From NCBI GenBank assembly GCA_018644785.1, contig JABGPV010000028.1, forward strand, positions 1 through 28,745: DNA of 28,745 bases, written 5' to 3'. Origin of the DNA: Deltaproteobacteria bacterium. Lineage in GTDB: Bacteria; Desulfobacterota; DSM-4660; Desulfatiglandales; Desulfatiglandaceae. Each line of letters begins with the position of its first letter. Positions within the stretch are counted from its first letter, which is position 1. Shown piece after piece: positions 7,429 through 15,504 of this stretch. Made by a program: the position numbers and the translations under genes. A model generated the notes under the pieces. The model made no database searches and was not told where the DNA came from. It saw only the letters and a program-made list of their open reading frames with translations.

Positions 7429-7434
7429 AGCATA
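7429..7434 (-). promoter_or_regulatory. Candidate -10 element of the spy-like gene
   Basis: TATGCT on the minus strand. It places the start near 7422 and the three operator repeats at about -45 to -74, the usual place for an OmpR-class activator. No -35 hexamer is recognisable, as expected of an activated promoter. Confidence 0.35.
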
Positions 7435-7444
7435 GACCCGGAAC

Positions 7445-7496
7445 GTAAAGAATGTTTGTGATGGATGTTAAAAAATGTTAAAGAATGTAAAAAATT
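7445..7496. promoter_or_regulatory. Tandem 10-bp operator repeats between spy-like gene and response regulator
   Basis: Three direct repeats with an exact 10-bp period occur at 7467-7476 (GTTAAAAAAT), 7477-7486 (GTTAAAGAAT) and 7487-7496 (GTAAAAAATT). A fourth, separate copy, GTAAAGAAT, is at 7445-7453. They resemble the GTAAA-N5-GTAAA box of CpxR. One-turn spacing puts tandem regulator dimers on one face of the DNA. Binding here could activate the spy-like gene and autoregulate the response regulator. Confidence 0.6.
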
Positions 7497-7516
7497 GAAA
7501 AATAGCGGGGACTTAT

Positions 7517-8221
7517 ATGGACAAAAAGGTTTTGATCGTAGATGATGACCAAAAGCTTCGGGCACTTTTGACCGAGTACCTGACGGAATTCGGGTTTCAG
7601 ACCGCAACGCTTCCGGACGGCAGGCGGGTCTTATCGGCCATCAAAACCGAAAACCCCCATATCGTCCTGCTGGACATCATGCTGCCCCATAAAGACGGAT
7701 TTGACATCTTAAGGGAGATCCGAACCGCCTTTACGGTTCCCGTGATCATGCTCACCGCCAGAGGGGAAGATGCGGATCGCATTGTGGGCCTTGAGCTCGG
7801 CGCCGACGATTATCTCCCCAAACCCTTCAACCCACGGGAACTGCTGGCCCGTATCAGGGCGGTTCTGCGAAGATCCGCTCTAGCAATTAAGGGAGACGCG
7901 GGGCAGAATGGGAATCACTTGATCGAGGCGGGGGGGCTGATTCTGAACAAAGCAAAACGGGTGGTCAAGGTGGAAAATGAAGAAGTGGCATTGTCCTCAA
8001 CCGAATTCGAAATACTGAAGGTTTTGATGGAACATCCCAACAGAACCCTCAGCCGCGATCAGCTCATGAACATGGCCAAGGGTCGAGATTTCATGGCCTT
8101 TGACAGAAGTATTGATGTGCACATCAGCAAGTTGCGTGCAAAAGTGGAATCCAACCCCCGCTCTCCCGAGCGCATCAAAACGGTCTGGGGCGCCGGTTAT
8201 ATATTTGTGGATACGAAATGA
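7517..8221 (+). CDS. OmpR-family response regulator, CpxR-like
   Basis: DNA-binding regulator of a two-component system. In the 234-residue product the receiver domain (1-120) has the acidic pair DDD at 9-11, the phospho-accepting Asp53 in LLDIMLP, the Thr switch in MLTARGED and the conserved Lys in PKPF. The winged-helix output domain (about 130-234) shows LSSTEFEILKVLMEHPNRTLSRDQLM and ends with the RSIDVHISKLRAK and VWGAGYIF segments. The gene overlaps the kinase gene by 4 nt (ATGA). The start has only a weak G-rich ribosome site, GCGGGG. Divergence from a Spy/CpxP-like gene indicates an envelope-stress system like CpxRA; direct orthology is not shown. Confidence 0.9.
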   Translation: MDKKVLIVDDDQKLRALLTEYLTEFGFQTATLPDGRRVLSAIKTENPHIVLLDIMLPHKDGFDILREIRTAFTVPVIMLTARGEDADRIVGLELGADDYLPKPFNPRELLARIRAVLRRSALAIKGDAGQNGNHLIEAGGLILNKAKRVVKVENEEVALSSTEFEILKVLMEHPNRTLSRDQLMNMAKGRDFMAFDRSIDVHISKLRAKVESNPRSPERIKTVWGAGYIFVDTK

Positions 8222-9642
8222 AGATCGGACGACTTTATACCAAAATATTCTTCTGTTTCCTGGCCATTCTGGTGCTGACACAGCTGCTGACGTTTGCTCT
8301 GTTCATTTATTTTCCGGGAAAGCATTTCCGTGAGCGCTTTGAGCAATACGCAAAAGGCCACGCCACCCTGGTAAAAGCGTATCTGGAGGAAAAGGTCCGC
8401 TCCCATACCCTTTCGCCCGCCTCCGCAGAAGGGGTTCTTCGGGATTTCACCGTACGAATGGGGGAGATCTACGGGGCCAGGTTCTGGGTCACTGATTCCC
8501 ATGAAAAGCCCCTTTTCAAGTCCTTTGACGGCGTCATACCAAAGGCTCCGGAAAAACGGCGTCGTGTGGAAATTGACGGGGAAACGGGTGTTTTTGAAAT
8601 CGAGCGGGCCTTTCGAAAAGGTCGCGGGCTTTATATATCCATCCCCATTCAACTGGCGGATGGTCAAATTGTTCATCTCCACTCCCTGTTTGAAACCATT
8701 GACAGTTCCCGCCACAGATGGGGGTTCGCCGTGGGGTTGCTGGTGATCGGAGCCGTTATCGCGCTACTGGTGATCCCGGTTGCAAGACTCATCACCAAGC
8801 CGTTAAACAGATTGAGAAAATCAGCCATCCGCTTTTCCAGGGGGGACCTGTCCCACCGGACCTCCGTGAAAGGGAGGGACGAAATTGCACAGCTGGGGGC
8901 CACTTTCAATTTGATGGCGGAAAGGCTTGAGCGGATGATCAGTGGCGGAAAGGAGTTGACGGCCAATGTGTCCCATGAATTGCGAAGCCCCCTGGCCAGA
9001 ATCCGGATCGCAGAAGAAATCATGCGCGAACAGATGAAAAAGGGAAAATCGGGGGAAACGGAAAAACATCTCAACCATATTTGCGAAGACATTGGAGAAC
9101 TGGACCGCCTTATCGGCCGCATTCTGGAGTTTTCAAAACTGGACATTCACGAGGGAGCCTTTGAAAAAGTGTCTCTGGACCTGTCGTCGATGCTTCATGG
9201 GCTGCTCTTGCGTTTTGAAACCACCATGGAGAAAAAGAGAGTGGAATCCATGGTTGAGATCCCCGAAGAGGTGTTCATGGAAGGGGACCGAAAGAGTCTT
9301 GAATCCGCCCTTTCCAACCTGTTGGACAACGCCGTCAAGTACGTTCCCCAGGGGGGGCGGATTTCGGTCCATGTGGCCCGGGAACCGGATTGTCTGCAAT
9401 TGCGTATTTTCAACACCTACGGAAAGTTGACCGATGATGAACTGGAAAACCTCTTCGAACCTTTCTACCGGGTGGCGGGTGTGAAAGAAGCGGGAACAGG
9501 CCTCGGCCTTGCCATCACCAAAAAAATCATCGAGCGACACGGGGGCCGAATTCGCGCTGTCAATTCCAGGAACGGGATTGAATTTTTCATTACCATTGGA
9601 AAGGGGGGACACCGTTCATTTGAAACCTCCTTTTTAAGTTAA
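8218..9642 (+). CDS. Membrane sensor histidine kinase, CpxA-like
   Basis: Partner kinase of the regulator just upstream. The 474-residue product has a first transmembrane helix at about 10-32, a periplasmic sensor of about 135 residues, a second helix at about 170-188, a HAMP linker (190-240), the dimerisation helix with the phosphorylated His253 in SHELRSPLARIR, and the ATPase domain with the N-box SNLLDNAVKYV (366-376) and the G-box GTGLGLA near 426. Short sensor, HAMP and gene order match CpxA. ATGA overlap at 8218 couples its translation to the regulator. The tail after the G-boxes (KGGHRSFETSFLS) is short. Signal is unknown; misfolded envelope protein is the expectation from the CpxP-like neighbour. 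Confidence 0.9.
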   Translation: MKIGRLYTKIFFCFLAILVLTQLLTFALFIYFPGKHFRERFEQYAKGHATLVKAYLEEKVRSHTLSPASAEGVLRDFTVRMGEIYGARFWVTDSHEKPLFKSFDGVIPKAPEKRRRVEIDGETGVFEIERAFRKGRGLYISIPIQLADGQIVHLHSLFETIDSSRHRWGFAVGLLVIGAVIALLVIPVARLITKPLNRLRKSAIRFSRGDLSHRTSVKGRDEIAQLGATFNLMAERLERMISGGKELTANVSHELRSPLARIRIAEEIMREQMKKGKSGETEKHLNHICEDIGELDRLIGRILEFSKLDIHEGAFEKVSLDLSSMLHGLLLRFETTMEKKRVESMVEIPEEVFMEGDRKSLESALSNLLDNAVKYVPQGGRISVHVAREPDCLQLRIFNTYGKLTDDELENLFEPFYRVAGVKEAGTGLGLAITKKIIERHGGRIRAVNSRNGIEFFITIGKGGHRSFETSFLS

Positions 9643-9719
9643 CGTTGTTTAAGAAGGAAGCCAACGCGTAACGGCCTTCAAACCTGTCGCTTTACCTGAT
9701 CGGAAGGCAGGCTTGGGGA

Positions 9720-11132
9720 TCAGATACCGAATCGAAGTATCTTACGACGAAGGGTGTTTTTGTCTATTCCGAGTTCTTTGGCCGTAGCGACTTTTTTCCC
9801 CTGATTTCTTTCAAGGGCCTGGCGGATGGCGCGCTTCTCTATTTCCTTAAGCGTCAATCCCGGTAAAATCGGGTTCAGTGCTGTTGATGGAAGGATATGA
9901 TCCGGAAGGCAGGCAACGCGGATGATATTCTCCCTGCAGAGAACAAAGGCATGCTCTATGGCATTTTCCAGTTCGCGTATGTTGCCGGGCCAATCGTGCA
10001 GCATCAGCGTGGCCATGGCTCTCTGGGACATCCCTGCAATGTTCTTTCCCGTCAGATGATTAAAGCGTTCAATGAAATGATCCGCCAGAAGAGGGATGTC
10101 TTCTTTTCGATCCGCCAATGACGGCAGGGAAAGCTTCACAACGTTAATCCGGTAGTATAAATCCTTCCTGAATGCTCCGGTTCTAACCAGCTCTTCCAGA
10201 TTGCTGTGCGTAGCGGCAATGATTCTGGCGTTGGTACTGATCGGTTCATTGGAGCCCAGGGGTTCATAGGTCTTATTTTCAAGAACCCGCAAAAGACGGA
10301 CCTGCATGGATGACGATATGTCTCCGATCTCGTCCAACAGAAGGGTACCGTCCCGGGCTTGTTCAAACCTTCCGGGCTTGTCCGTTTTAGCATCGGTGAA
10401 AGCGCCCGCCTTGTAACCAAAAAGCTCGGATTCCACCAGAGTATCCGGCAATGCCCCGCAGTTGACGGCCACAAAAGGTCCATTTTTAGTTAGGCTGTTG
10501 TTGTGAATCGCACGGGCAACGAGTTCCTTCCCCGTACCGCTGGCCCCCTCAATCAATACCGTGCTGTGACTTTGGGAGATCTGAGGCAGGATTGAAAAAA
10601 TCTTGTTCATCTCAGCACTTTTACTCACGATATCCTCATAGGAGTGTTGCTTGAAAAGACTTTTTCTTAATTCGCTGATATCACTCAAATCTCTGAAGGT
10701 CACCACACCCCCGATGGTTTTCTTATTGCCATCTCTCAAAAGGGTCGTTGTGGTACTGATGGGGATACGTTTTTTGTCGGCACGAAGGATATAGATGGGT
10801 CTATTCAATATCGGGGAACCGGTGTCCATGGTTTCGCGGAGAACGCAATTACTTTCGCAGACATTGCTGCGGAAAACTTCAAAGCATGGCCGGCCAACCG
10901 CCTCATTTATGGGAATTCCGGTAATTTTTTCCGCGGCGCGATTAAAGTAAGTGACACGCCAGTTCAAATCCAACGCGAATACACCATCCGTGATGTTGTC
11001 CAGTATGATCTGATACTGATCGTCGAGGCTTTTGTCAGACGGGGCCGCTTTCTTAGAATCTTGTTTATGAATCTTCGACGTCGGAATGGATTTATTAACG
11101 CAATGGCGGGGTTGTGGGTTATTCGGGTTCAC
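9720..11132 (-). CDS. PAS-domain sigma-54-dependent transcriptional activator
   Basis: Enhancer-binding protein that remodels sigma-54 RNA polymerase. The 470-residue product has a PAS domain (about 38-150) with three Cys, C83, C92 and C96, in the segment CFEVFRSNVCESNC, so redox or metal sensing is plausible. The AAA+ domain (about 165-400) has Walker A GASGTGKE (196-203), Walker B LLLDEIGD (264-271) and the sigma-contact loop, which reads GAFTDA in place of GAFTGA (243-248). A Fis-type helix-turn-helix ends the protein (KVATAKELGIDKNTLRRK). Translation starts at GTG 11132 behind GAGGG. It diverges from the cytochrome c cluster, which is preceded by a -24/-12-like promoter; that cluster is its likely target. 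Confidence 0.92.
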   Translation of the reverse strand: MNPNNPQPRHCVNKSIPTSKIHKQDSKKAAPSDKSLDDQYQIILDNITDGVFALDLNWRVTYFNRAAEKITGIPINEAVGRPCFEVFRSNVCESNCVLRETMDTGSPILNRPIYILRADKKRIPISTTTTLLRDGNKKTIGGVVTFRDLSDISELRKSLFKQHSYEDIVSKSAEMNKIFSILPQISQSHSTVLIEGASGTGKELVARAIHNNSLTKNGPFVAVNCGALPDTLVESELFGYKAGAFTDAKTDKPGRFEQARDGTLLLDEIGDISSSMQVRLLRVLENKTYEPLGSNEPISTNARIIAATHSNLEELVRTGAFRKDLYYRINVVKLSLPSLADRKEDIPLLADHFIERFNHLTGKNIAGMSQRAMATLMLHDWPGNIRELENAIEHAFVLCRENIIRVACLPDHILPSTALNPILPGLTLKEIEKRAIRQALERNQGKKVATAKELGIDKNTLRRKILRFGI

Positions 11133-11414
11133 TTTGTTCCCTCTACAAGGACGTTAATGGCGCAGAATGTTCCCTGAATATTTATCATTTAGAATCAAAA
11201 ATCAAGCATTTATTTCAATATCTTTTAATTCCAAACAGATAGGATACATGGTTTATATAACATTACTTCGGTATGTTTTTTGCTAATGTCCTTCATATGG
11301 ACGTCAGGCAATTTTGACGCAGTTCGGCACCAATTCCGGCGGGCGTCATCTTTTTCGGCAGGGGGTGCTTTCATCAACCATCTCCATGACAAAACTCTAA
11401 AGGAGGGCGTAGAA
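11133..11414. other. Divergent control region of the sigma-54 cluster
   Basis: This 282-bp region lies between the activator and the cytochrome gene. It contains the -24/-12-type promoter at 11269-11284 and an A+T-rich stretch upstream of it (11170-11260) where enhancer sites would be expected. Downstream of the promoter, TGACGC (11315-11320) and GCGTCA (11343-11348) form an inverted pair in the untranslated leader; its role is unknown. No gene is seen. Confidence 0.5.
11269..11284 (+). promoter_or_regulatory. Sigma-54 (-24/-12) promoter candidate for the cytochrome cluster
   Basis: CGG at 11269-11271 and TTGCT at 11280-11284 put the invariant GG (11270-11271) and GC (11282-11283) exactly 10 bp apart, the defining spacing. 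The -12 half is a full match to TTGCT; the -24 half (CGGTATG against TGGCACG) is partial. The start would be near 11295, about 120 nt before the ATG. A sigma-54 activator gene next door supports it. Confidence 0.55.
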
Positions 11415-11756
11415 ATGAAAAAAGCGTTGGGCTTCAAGAAACTCGTTTGGATGCTTATGGGTGCAGGGGGCTTGCTGTTCGGCTTTCTCATGTTTGGAAG
11501 CAACAGCGTTGCCATGCAGGAGGATAAAGGTAAGAAAATGAATTATACGAAGGCTTATGCTCTTTATCAGCAAAAATGCCTGGGATGTCACATTTCAGTT
11601 GCCGATCCTGAAAAGGCGGGTCAGACACGTGATGACTGGTATCTGGTGGTTCAAAAGATGCAAAATCACGGGCTTGATCTGACCGATGCTGAGAGCAGTA
11701 CGATTACGTCCCTGCTCTACAATCTGAGGATGGGTATAGAAAAAGAGCCGGGCTAG
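11415..11756 (+). CDS. Exported monoheme c-type cytochrome
   Basis: Small electron carrier in the periplasm or anchored to the membrane. The 113-residue product has a hydrophobic N-terminal segment (about residues 12-32), possibly uncleaved, and one heme c site, CLGCH, near residue 55 in YALYQQKCLGCHIS. A downstream Met (VVQKMQNHG) could be the sixth heme ligand, as in small class I cytochromes. The end of the protein (ITSLLYNLRMGIEKEPG) is helical. AAAGGAGGG lies before the ATG. It is the first gene of the putative sigma-54-controlled cluster and probably links the cluster to the respiratory chain. Confidence 0.85.
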   Translation: MKKALGFKKLVWMLMGAGGLLFGFLMFGSNSVAMQEDKGKKMNYTKAYALYQQKCLGCHISVADPEKAGQTRDDWYLVVQKMQNHGLDLTDAESSTITSLLYNLRMGIEKEPG

Positions 11757-11793
11757 CAAACAACCATTGCCAATAAAAAAGGGAGGGAAAACA

Positions 11794-12882
11794 ATGAAAC
11801 GAAGAACATTTTTAAAATCCTTGGCGGCCACGGGCGTTGCGGCTTCCTTGACCGGACCAGGGGCACTGACCCGTGAGGCCCATGCACGGAAAAAGGTTGA
11901 TTTTGGCCAAGTAAAAGACGTGCGCATTGATGTGCTCAGTGAAACCAGTTGGTTCGACAATGACAACTTGAAAAAGCACATCGTGGATTATGGTGGCGCC
12001 ATGACCAATCAGTACACCATTCCGTGGGACTGGGACAATGCCGGTGGCTATATGGCCCTGGTAACGGTGACCCAACTGGATGGTAAAAAGAGAAAAATTC
12101 TCCTGGACTCAGGCTGGAACAACGACTGGGTGGATTATATCTACGAGATGAACGGCATACCCGACATGTTGAAGAGCGGTGAGATAGAATTCATGGTCCT
12201 CTCCCACTGGCATCTGGACCATTACTGGGGAATTGAGTCGACACTGAAACACAACCCCAATATTACCATTTATGCGCCGGCAACCTATTATCCGGAAGAT
12301 ATGAAACTGTTAAAGGGCGCGCACCTGTCGGCTAAAAACAAAGAGGGCAAAGAGGTCCAGATCTGCAAAAATGATGTCCCCCATACCGGAAAACTGGTTT
12401 TGTGTAAACCGGAGGGCGAAAAAGATGGTATCTACAATCCCATTCCAGGTATGGCCATAAAAGATTTCGACGTTCCCATTCTGCTGCGGGTACGGGGAGA
12501 AAATGTCCTTTATTTCAACGTTAAAGACAAGGGAATCGTCACCGTGACCGGCTGCTGTCATCCGGGAATCCTTTCACTGTTCTCTTACGCACGGAAGAAT
12601 TTCAAGGGGTATAAGCCTTACGGATGCTACGGCGGTTTACACATTACGCTCTTTGAGACATGGGACCCCAAATTTGATGATATCATCAAAGGCGTGAAGG
12701 CATTCAAAATCCAAAAGCTGGCCTGCAACCACTGCACCGGATGGATCTGGGCTGAAAAGGCCGCCGCCGCCGGTGTTCCCGTCGTCAAAGGAACCAATAA
12801 ATATAAGACATATGCAAAACAGTCTTCAGTGGCCACTGGGAGTAACGCCTTTTTGACCAACGGCGACCACATTGTTTTCTAA
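11794..12882 (+). CDS. Tat-exported metallo-beta-lactamase-fold hydrolase
   Basis: A metal-dependent enzyme predicted to work outside the cytoplasm. The 362-residue product starts with a Tat signal (KRRTFLKSLAATGVAAS, cleavage probably near AHA-RKK). The metal motif HWHLDH is at residues 138-143; further candidate ligands are H256 in CCHPG, H283 in GLHIT and H313 in CNHCTG. The CCHPGI segment resembles the CSHAGI element of the MBL branch that includes 7,8-dihydropterin-6-methyl-4-aminobenzene-5'-phosphate synthase, but export and unusual Cys content argue for another substrate. The ATG at 11794 follows GGGAGGG and places the twin Arg at residues 3-4. It is 37 nt after the cytochrome gene, same operon. 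Confidence 0.85.
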   Translation: MKRRTFLKSLAATGVAASLTGPGALTREAHARKKVDFGQVKDVRIDVLSETSWFDNDNLKKHIVDYGGAMTNQYTIPWDWDNAGGYMALVTVTQLDGKKRKILLDSGWNNDWVDYIYEMNGIPDMLKSGEIEFMVLSHWHLDHYWGIESTLKHNPNITIYAPATYYPEDMKLLKGAHLSAKNKEGKEVQICKNDVPHTGKLVLCKPEGEKDGIYNPIPGMAIKDFDVPILLRVRGENVLYFNVKDKGIVTVTGCCHPGILSLFSYARKNFKGYKPYGCYGGLHITLFETWDPKFDDIIKGVKAFKIQKLACNHCTGWIWAEKAAAAGVPVVKGTNKYKTYAKQSSVATGSNAFLTNGDHIVF

Positions 12883-12983
12883 TCGTCATTTTTACTGGTT
12901 TTTTAATAGGCAATGCTAATGGGGGGAAGGGTGGATCTAGAAATCGCCTTTTCCCCTCATTCCACTGATGGAGGGTCGAGCAG

Positions 12984-14204
12984 ATGAATACGGATGCGGA
13001 AACAGGGCAAAGATTCAATTATCTTTTTGGATTGATTAATCTGGTGGCAATTTTTTGTATTGTATGGCTGCTATGGTATATTTTCATGAACCCGAATACC
13101 GTCATGAAATTGTATACCCCCATGTATGGTTTTTCGCTGGTCGTTGGATTTCTTGCCGCCATCGTGTTTTTAAACAATGTTGCCGGTGGCTATCCATTTC
13201 CGGAAACATTGGGACGGGTCCAACGGGGGATACTGATGACCGTTGTTGCCTTTTTGCTGATGCTTTTCCTGGTTTACGTTGTCTTCTGGGGCTTTATCGG
13301 AAAATTCGGCATCGCTTATTTCAGCCCTCAATCGATCATTGCTTCGGGTGGTCAGGGTGCTGAAATATTTAATGCCCGGGAAAACGCATCCACCGCCATT
13401 GTTTATTATTGCACCGCATTTTTGCTGATAGCGCTTTTCTGGAGTACCGGTTTCGGCCGATGGCCCTGGCACACAAACAGTCGGGCTGTTACAGCATGGT
13501 CCAAATTCTTTGCCGTCACCTTTTTCACCGTCATCGTCTATACCCTCATGTTTCATCCCCATGTCTGTTATCTTTTCTACCCGGCCCAGGACAAGGCCGG
13601 CGTGATATCCTGGTGGGCGGAACTTGCCGGTACCGGCAGCGCCTTTTTCGGGCTTGGCCTTGTCCTTTGCGTCCTGTTCTGGATCATCGTCTCAGATTTA
13701 TTGTGGGAAGGTTATCCGTGGAAATATCTGGAAAAGGACGGAGAATCCACCTGGGCAAAAGGGCTGGTGGTCTTTATCGTAACCGTTGGCTTGGGTATCA
13801 TCATTCTCTATGTCCTGATGAGTATTATGAACTATTATTGGGATGAACCGTTTATGGGAGGGCAGTACACCGACGGCCCGGATTTCCGTTTCCTCCATGC
13901 CGGGGAAATATGCGGATTTTTTATCCTGGCGGCGTTTATTCTGAAAAATTATTTCAACAATTTTCCCAATACGAATAGCCTCGCGCTGAGTGCCGTTATA
14001 CGGACCATTCTCGCTGTGGGCGGGGGCATGCTGTTTTACTGGTTTTACTATTCTCCCCTGGCGACTTTTTTCCTGGCAAAAGTGCCCGGTATTGCCCAGC
14101 CCGGCGACACATCCCTTGTATGGGTCATTCTTTTTTTGAGCATTATCATGGTTCAGGCGGATTTTTTTGAGGGATGGCCTCTCAAAAAAAATAGGGCGAA
14201 ATAG
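12984..14204 (+). CDS. Polytopic membrane protein of the sigma-54 cluster, unknown function
   Basis: The 406-residue product has about eleven hydrophobic segments spread along its length and short polar loops, typical of a transporter or membrane redox protein. One helix boundary carries FHPHVCYLFYPAQDKAG (about residues 191-207), with two His and a Cys that could bind heme or metal; other His lie in PWHTNS and FLHAGE. No transporter family signature was recognised. GGAGGG precedes the ATG at a proper distance. It follows the hydrolase gene by about 100 nt, a gap holding a G-rich hairpin at about 12920-12958, and precedes the next gene by 2 nt. Context suggests a membrane partner of the exported cytochrome and hydrolase. 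Confidence 0.75.
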   Translation: MNTDAETGQRFNYLFGLINLVAIFCIVWLLWYIFMNPNTVMKLYTPMYGFSLVVGFLAAIVFLNNVAGGYPFPETLGRVQRGILMTVVAFLLMLFLVYVVFWGFIGKFGIAYFSPQSIIASGGQGAEIFNARENASTAIVYYCTAFLLIALFWSTGFGRWPWHTNSRAVTAWSKFFAVTFFTVIVYTLMFHPHVCYLFYPAQDKAGVISWWAELAGTGSAFFGLGLVLCVLFWIIVSDLLWEGYPWKYLEKDGESTWAKGLVVFIVTVGLGIIILYVLMSIMNYYWDEPFMGGQYTDGPDFRFLHAGEICGFFILAAFILKNYFNNFPNTNSLALSAVIRTILAVGGGMLFYWFYYSPLATFFLAKVPGIAQPGDTSLVWVILFLSIIMVQADFFEGWPLKKNRAK

Positions 14205-14206
14205 AT

Positions 14207-14485
14207 ATGGTGGATAAGAGCAAAAGAACATTCTGCAGAAGATACTTTCTCGAGCAGATCGGGAAGGTTGTTGAAGGCTTTGGGGAGGGTGTTAAAGAAG
14301 CACAGGAGAACCTGGCATTTGATGAATTTTTTGACTCTTATGATTCCAGCTATGCCCTTACCCTTGCCTATCCGGATGATATTTTGATGGCGACCGCCCA
14401 AAAACACGGCATCGACACCGAAGGGCGGGAGAAAAACGAGATCGTAAAGGAGTTGTTTGAAAAGCATGGCGGATACAATCACTGA
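14207..14485 (+). CDS. Small soluble protein, unknown function
   Basis: The 92-residue product is charged and helical, with no signal sequence or membrane segment. It starts with KSKRTFCRRYFLEQIGKVVEGF, which superficially looks like a Tat n-region (CRRYFL) but lacks the hydrophobic stretch, so it should be cytoplasmic. Tail residues KELFEKHGGYNH run into the next gene. The ATG is 2 nt after the membrane-protein stop without a strong ribosome site, implying translational coupling. The last 20 nt overlap the next frame. Role unknown; conserved spacing in other genomes would show whether it is a chaperone or accessory factor for the cluster. Confidence 0.7.
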   Translation: MVDKSKRTFCRRYFLEQIGKVVEGFGEGVKEAQENLAFDEFFDSYDSSYALTLAYPDDILMATAQKHGIDTEGREKNEIVKELFEKHGGYNH

Positions 14486-15449
14486 GTGCGAGAGCTTCTT
14501 TCAGGAAAAAATCAACAATATGTTGGTGACCACATCGTGGGTTGACAACCTGAAGGACTTGCTGGGAGTGGAGGCGGTCAGTCAGATCTGGGGAGACGCT
14601 CCGGCCTGGTATGTGTGGCTTTCGCATGCTCAAGGCGCCTATCAGCTCCAGCTGGTGGACGCCGGGGTTGATGAAAACAGTCCCGCAACAAAACAGGGTT
14701 TCTTTTCCATAAAGTGCTATCCATTCCATGACGCAACCGTTTTTGACGCCTTCTCCTATGAGGAACAATACTTAAGCCAGAGCGGGTTTTTCGATGATAC
14801 CCATACGCCCCGGTTTGAAGAGAAGGAAAAAATCCCCGATTCCCTGTTCAATGTGGCCGCCATGGAATACAGGGTGAATGAGGATGACACCATGGCGTGT
14901 TTTACGCTGGATAGCCTGGATACCATGCGCTGCGTCTATCCCGAGGAAACCGTACTGAACTTTGACCTCATTAATAAAAGTCGGCGATACGCGAAAGGTG
15001 AAACCGGCCGATCGGTGCCCGGCTGGGAACTGGGGCATCCTGTTTTTGACAGGCTTTTGTCCATGTATGCCTTTTACAGCAAAGCCAAACCGGTTCGGCT
15101 GCGCATCACACGCTCTCCGGGATTCCAATACGTCCATACCGGTAACCAACTATTTGAGTGCGTGGATACCCCGGATACACACCGATTGTCGGCATCCGTT
15201 TTTTTTGCACCCCAGGGCAACCCCGATCATGGTGTGAATTTGAATGAGTTGGACATGATGGACCAGGCGTCAGAACAGGGTCAAGCTGAGATCCTTTTGG
15301 ACCGGGCCTTTCCCTGCAGTCATTTTCATGCATCCGATAAGATGGCATTTGCCAAAATAGATGAAGATATGCAGGTCAACGAACTCTGGTGGTCCCTGGC
15401 CCATACGGAATACAAATCCGAACTTGCCTCAACCTGCGGATGCCACTGA
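14466..15449 (+). CDS. Soluble protein of unknown function in the sigma-54 cluster
   Basis: A 327-residue product with no signal, membrane segment or familiar fold motif. Notable parts are WGDAPAWYVWLSHAQGAYQ near residues 42-60, HFHASDKMAFAKIDEDMQ near the end, and a terminal CGCH that could bind metal. The ATG at 14466 overlaps the previous gene by 20 nt. A TTG at 14457, 4 nt after AAAGGAG, is an alternative adding three residues; the ATG stands 13 nt from the same site. Position between membrane, cytochrome and NifX-like genes suggests a cytoplasmic maturation or metal-handling function, but this is context only. Confidence 0.72.
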   Translation: MADTITECESFFQEKINNMLVTTSWVDNLKDLLGVEAVSQIWGDAPAWYVWLSHAQGAYQLQLVDAGVDENSPATKQGFFSIKCYPFHDATVFDAFSYEEQYLSQSGFFDDTHTPRFEEKEKIPDSLFNVAAMEYRVNEDDTMACFTLDSLDTMRCVYPEETVLNFDLINKSRRYAKGETGRSVPGWELGHPVFDRLLSMYAFYSKAKPVRLRITRSPGFQYVHTGNQLFECVDTPDTHRLSASVFFAPQGNPDHGVNLNELDMMDQASEQGQAEILLDRAFPCSHFHASDKMAFAKIDEDMQVNELWWSLAHTEYKSELASTCGCH

Positions 15450-15504
15450 GCACTCGAGGGATAGTATAAAAATAGACGAAACAGGCTCGTTTTGGTGATG
15501 GGAA

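Noticed and set aside
9643..9719. Terminator between the kinase and the sigma-54 activator
   Set aside because: Only a 6-bp GCCTTC/GAAGGC stem with a 23-nt loop and no T-run.
11336..11372. Other sigma-54 promoter matches (CGGCACC...GGC, CGGCAGGGGGTGC)
   Set aside because: GG-to-GC spacing is 11 or 8 instead of 10; the 11269 match is better.
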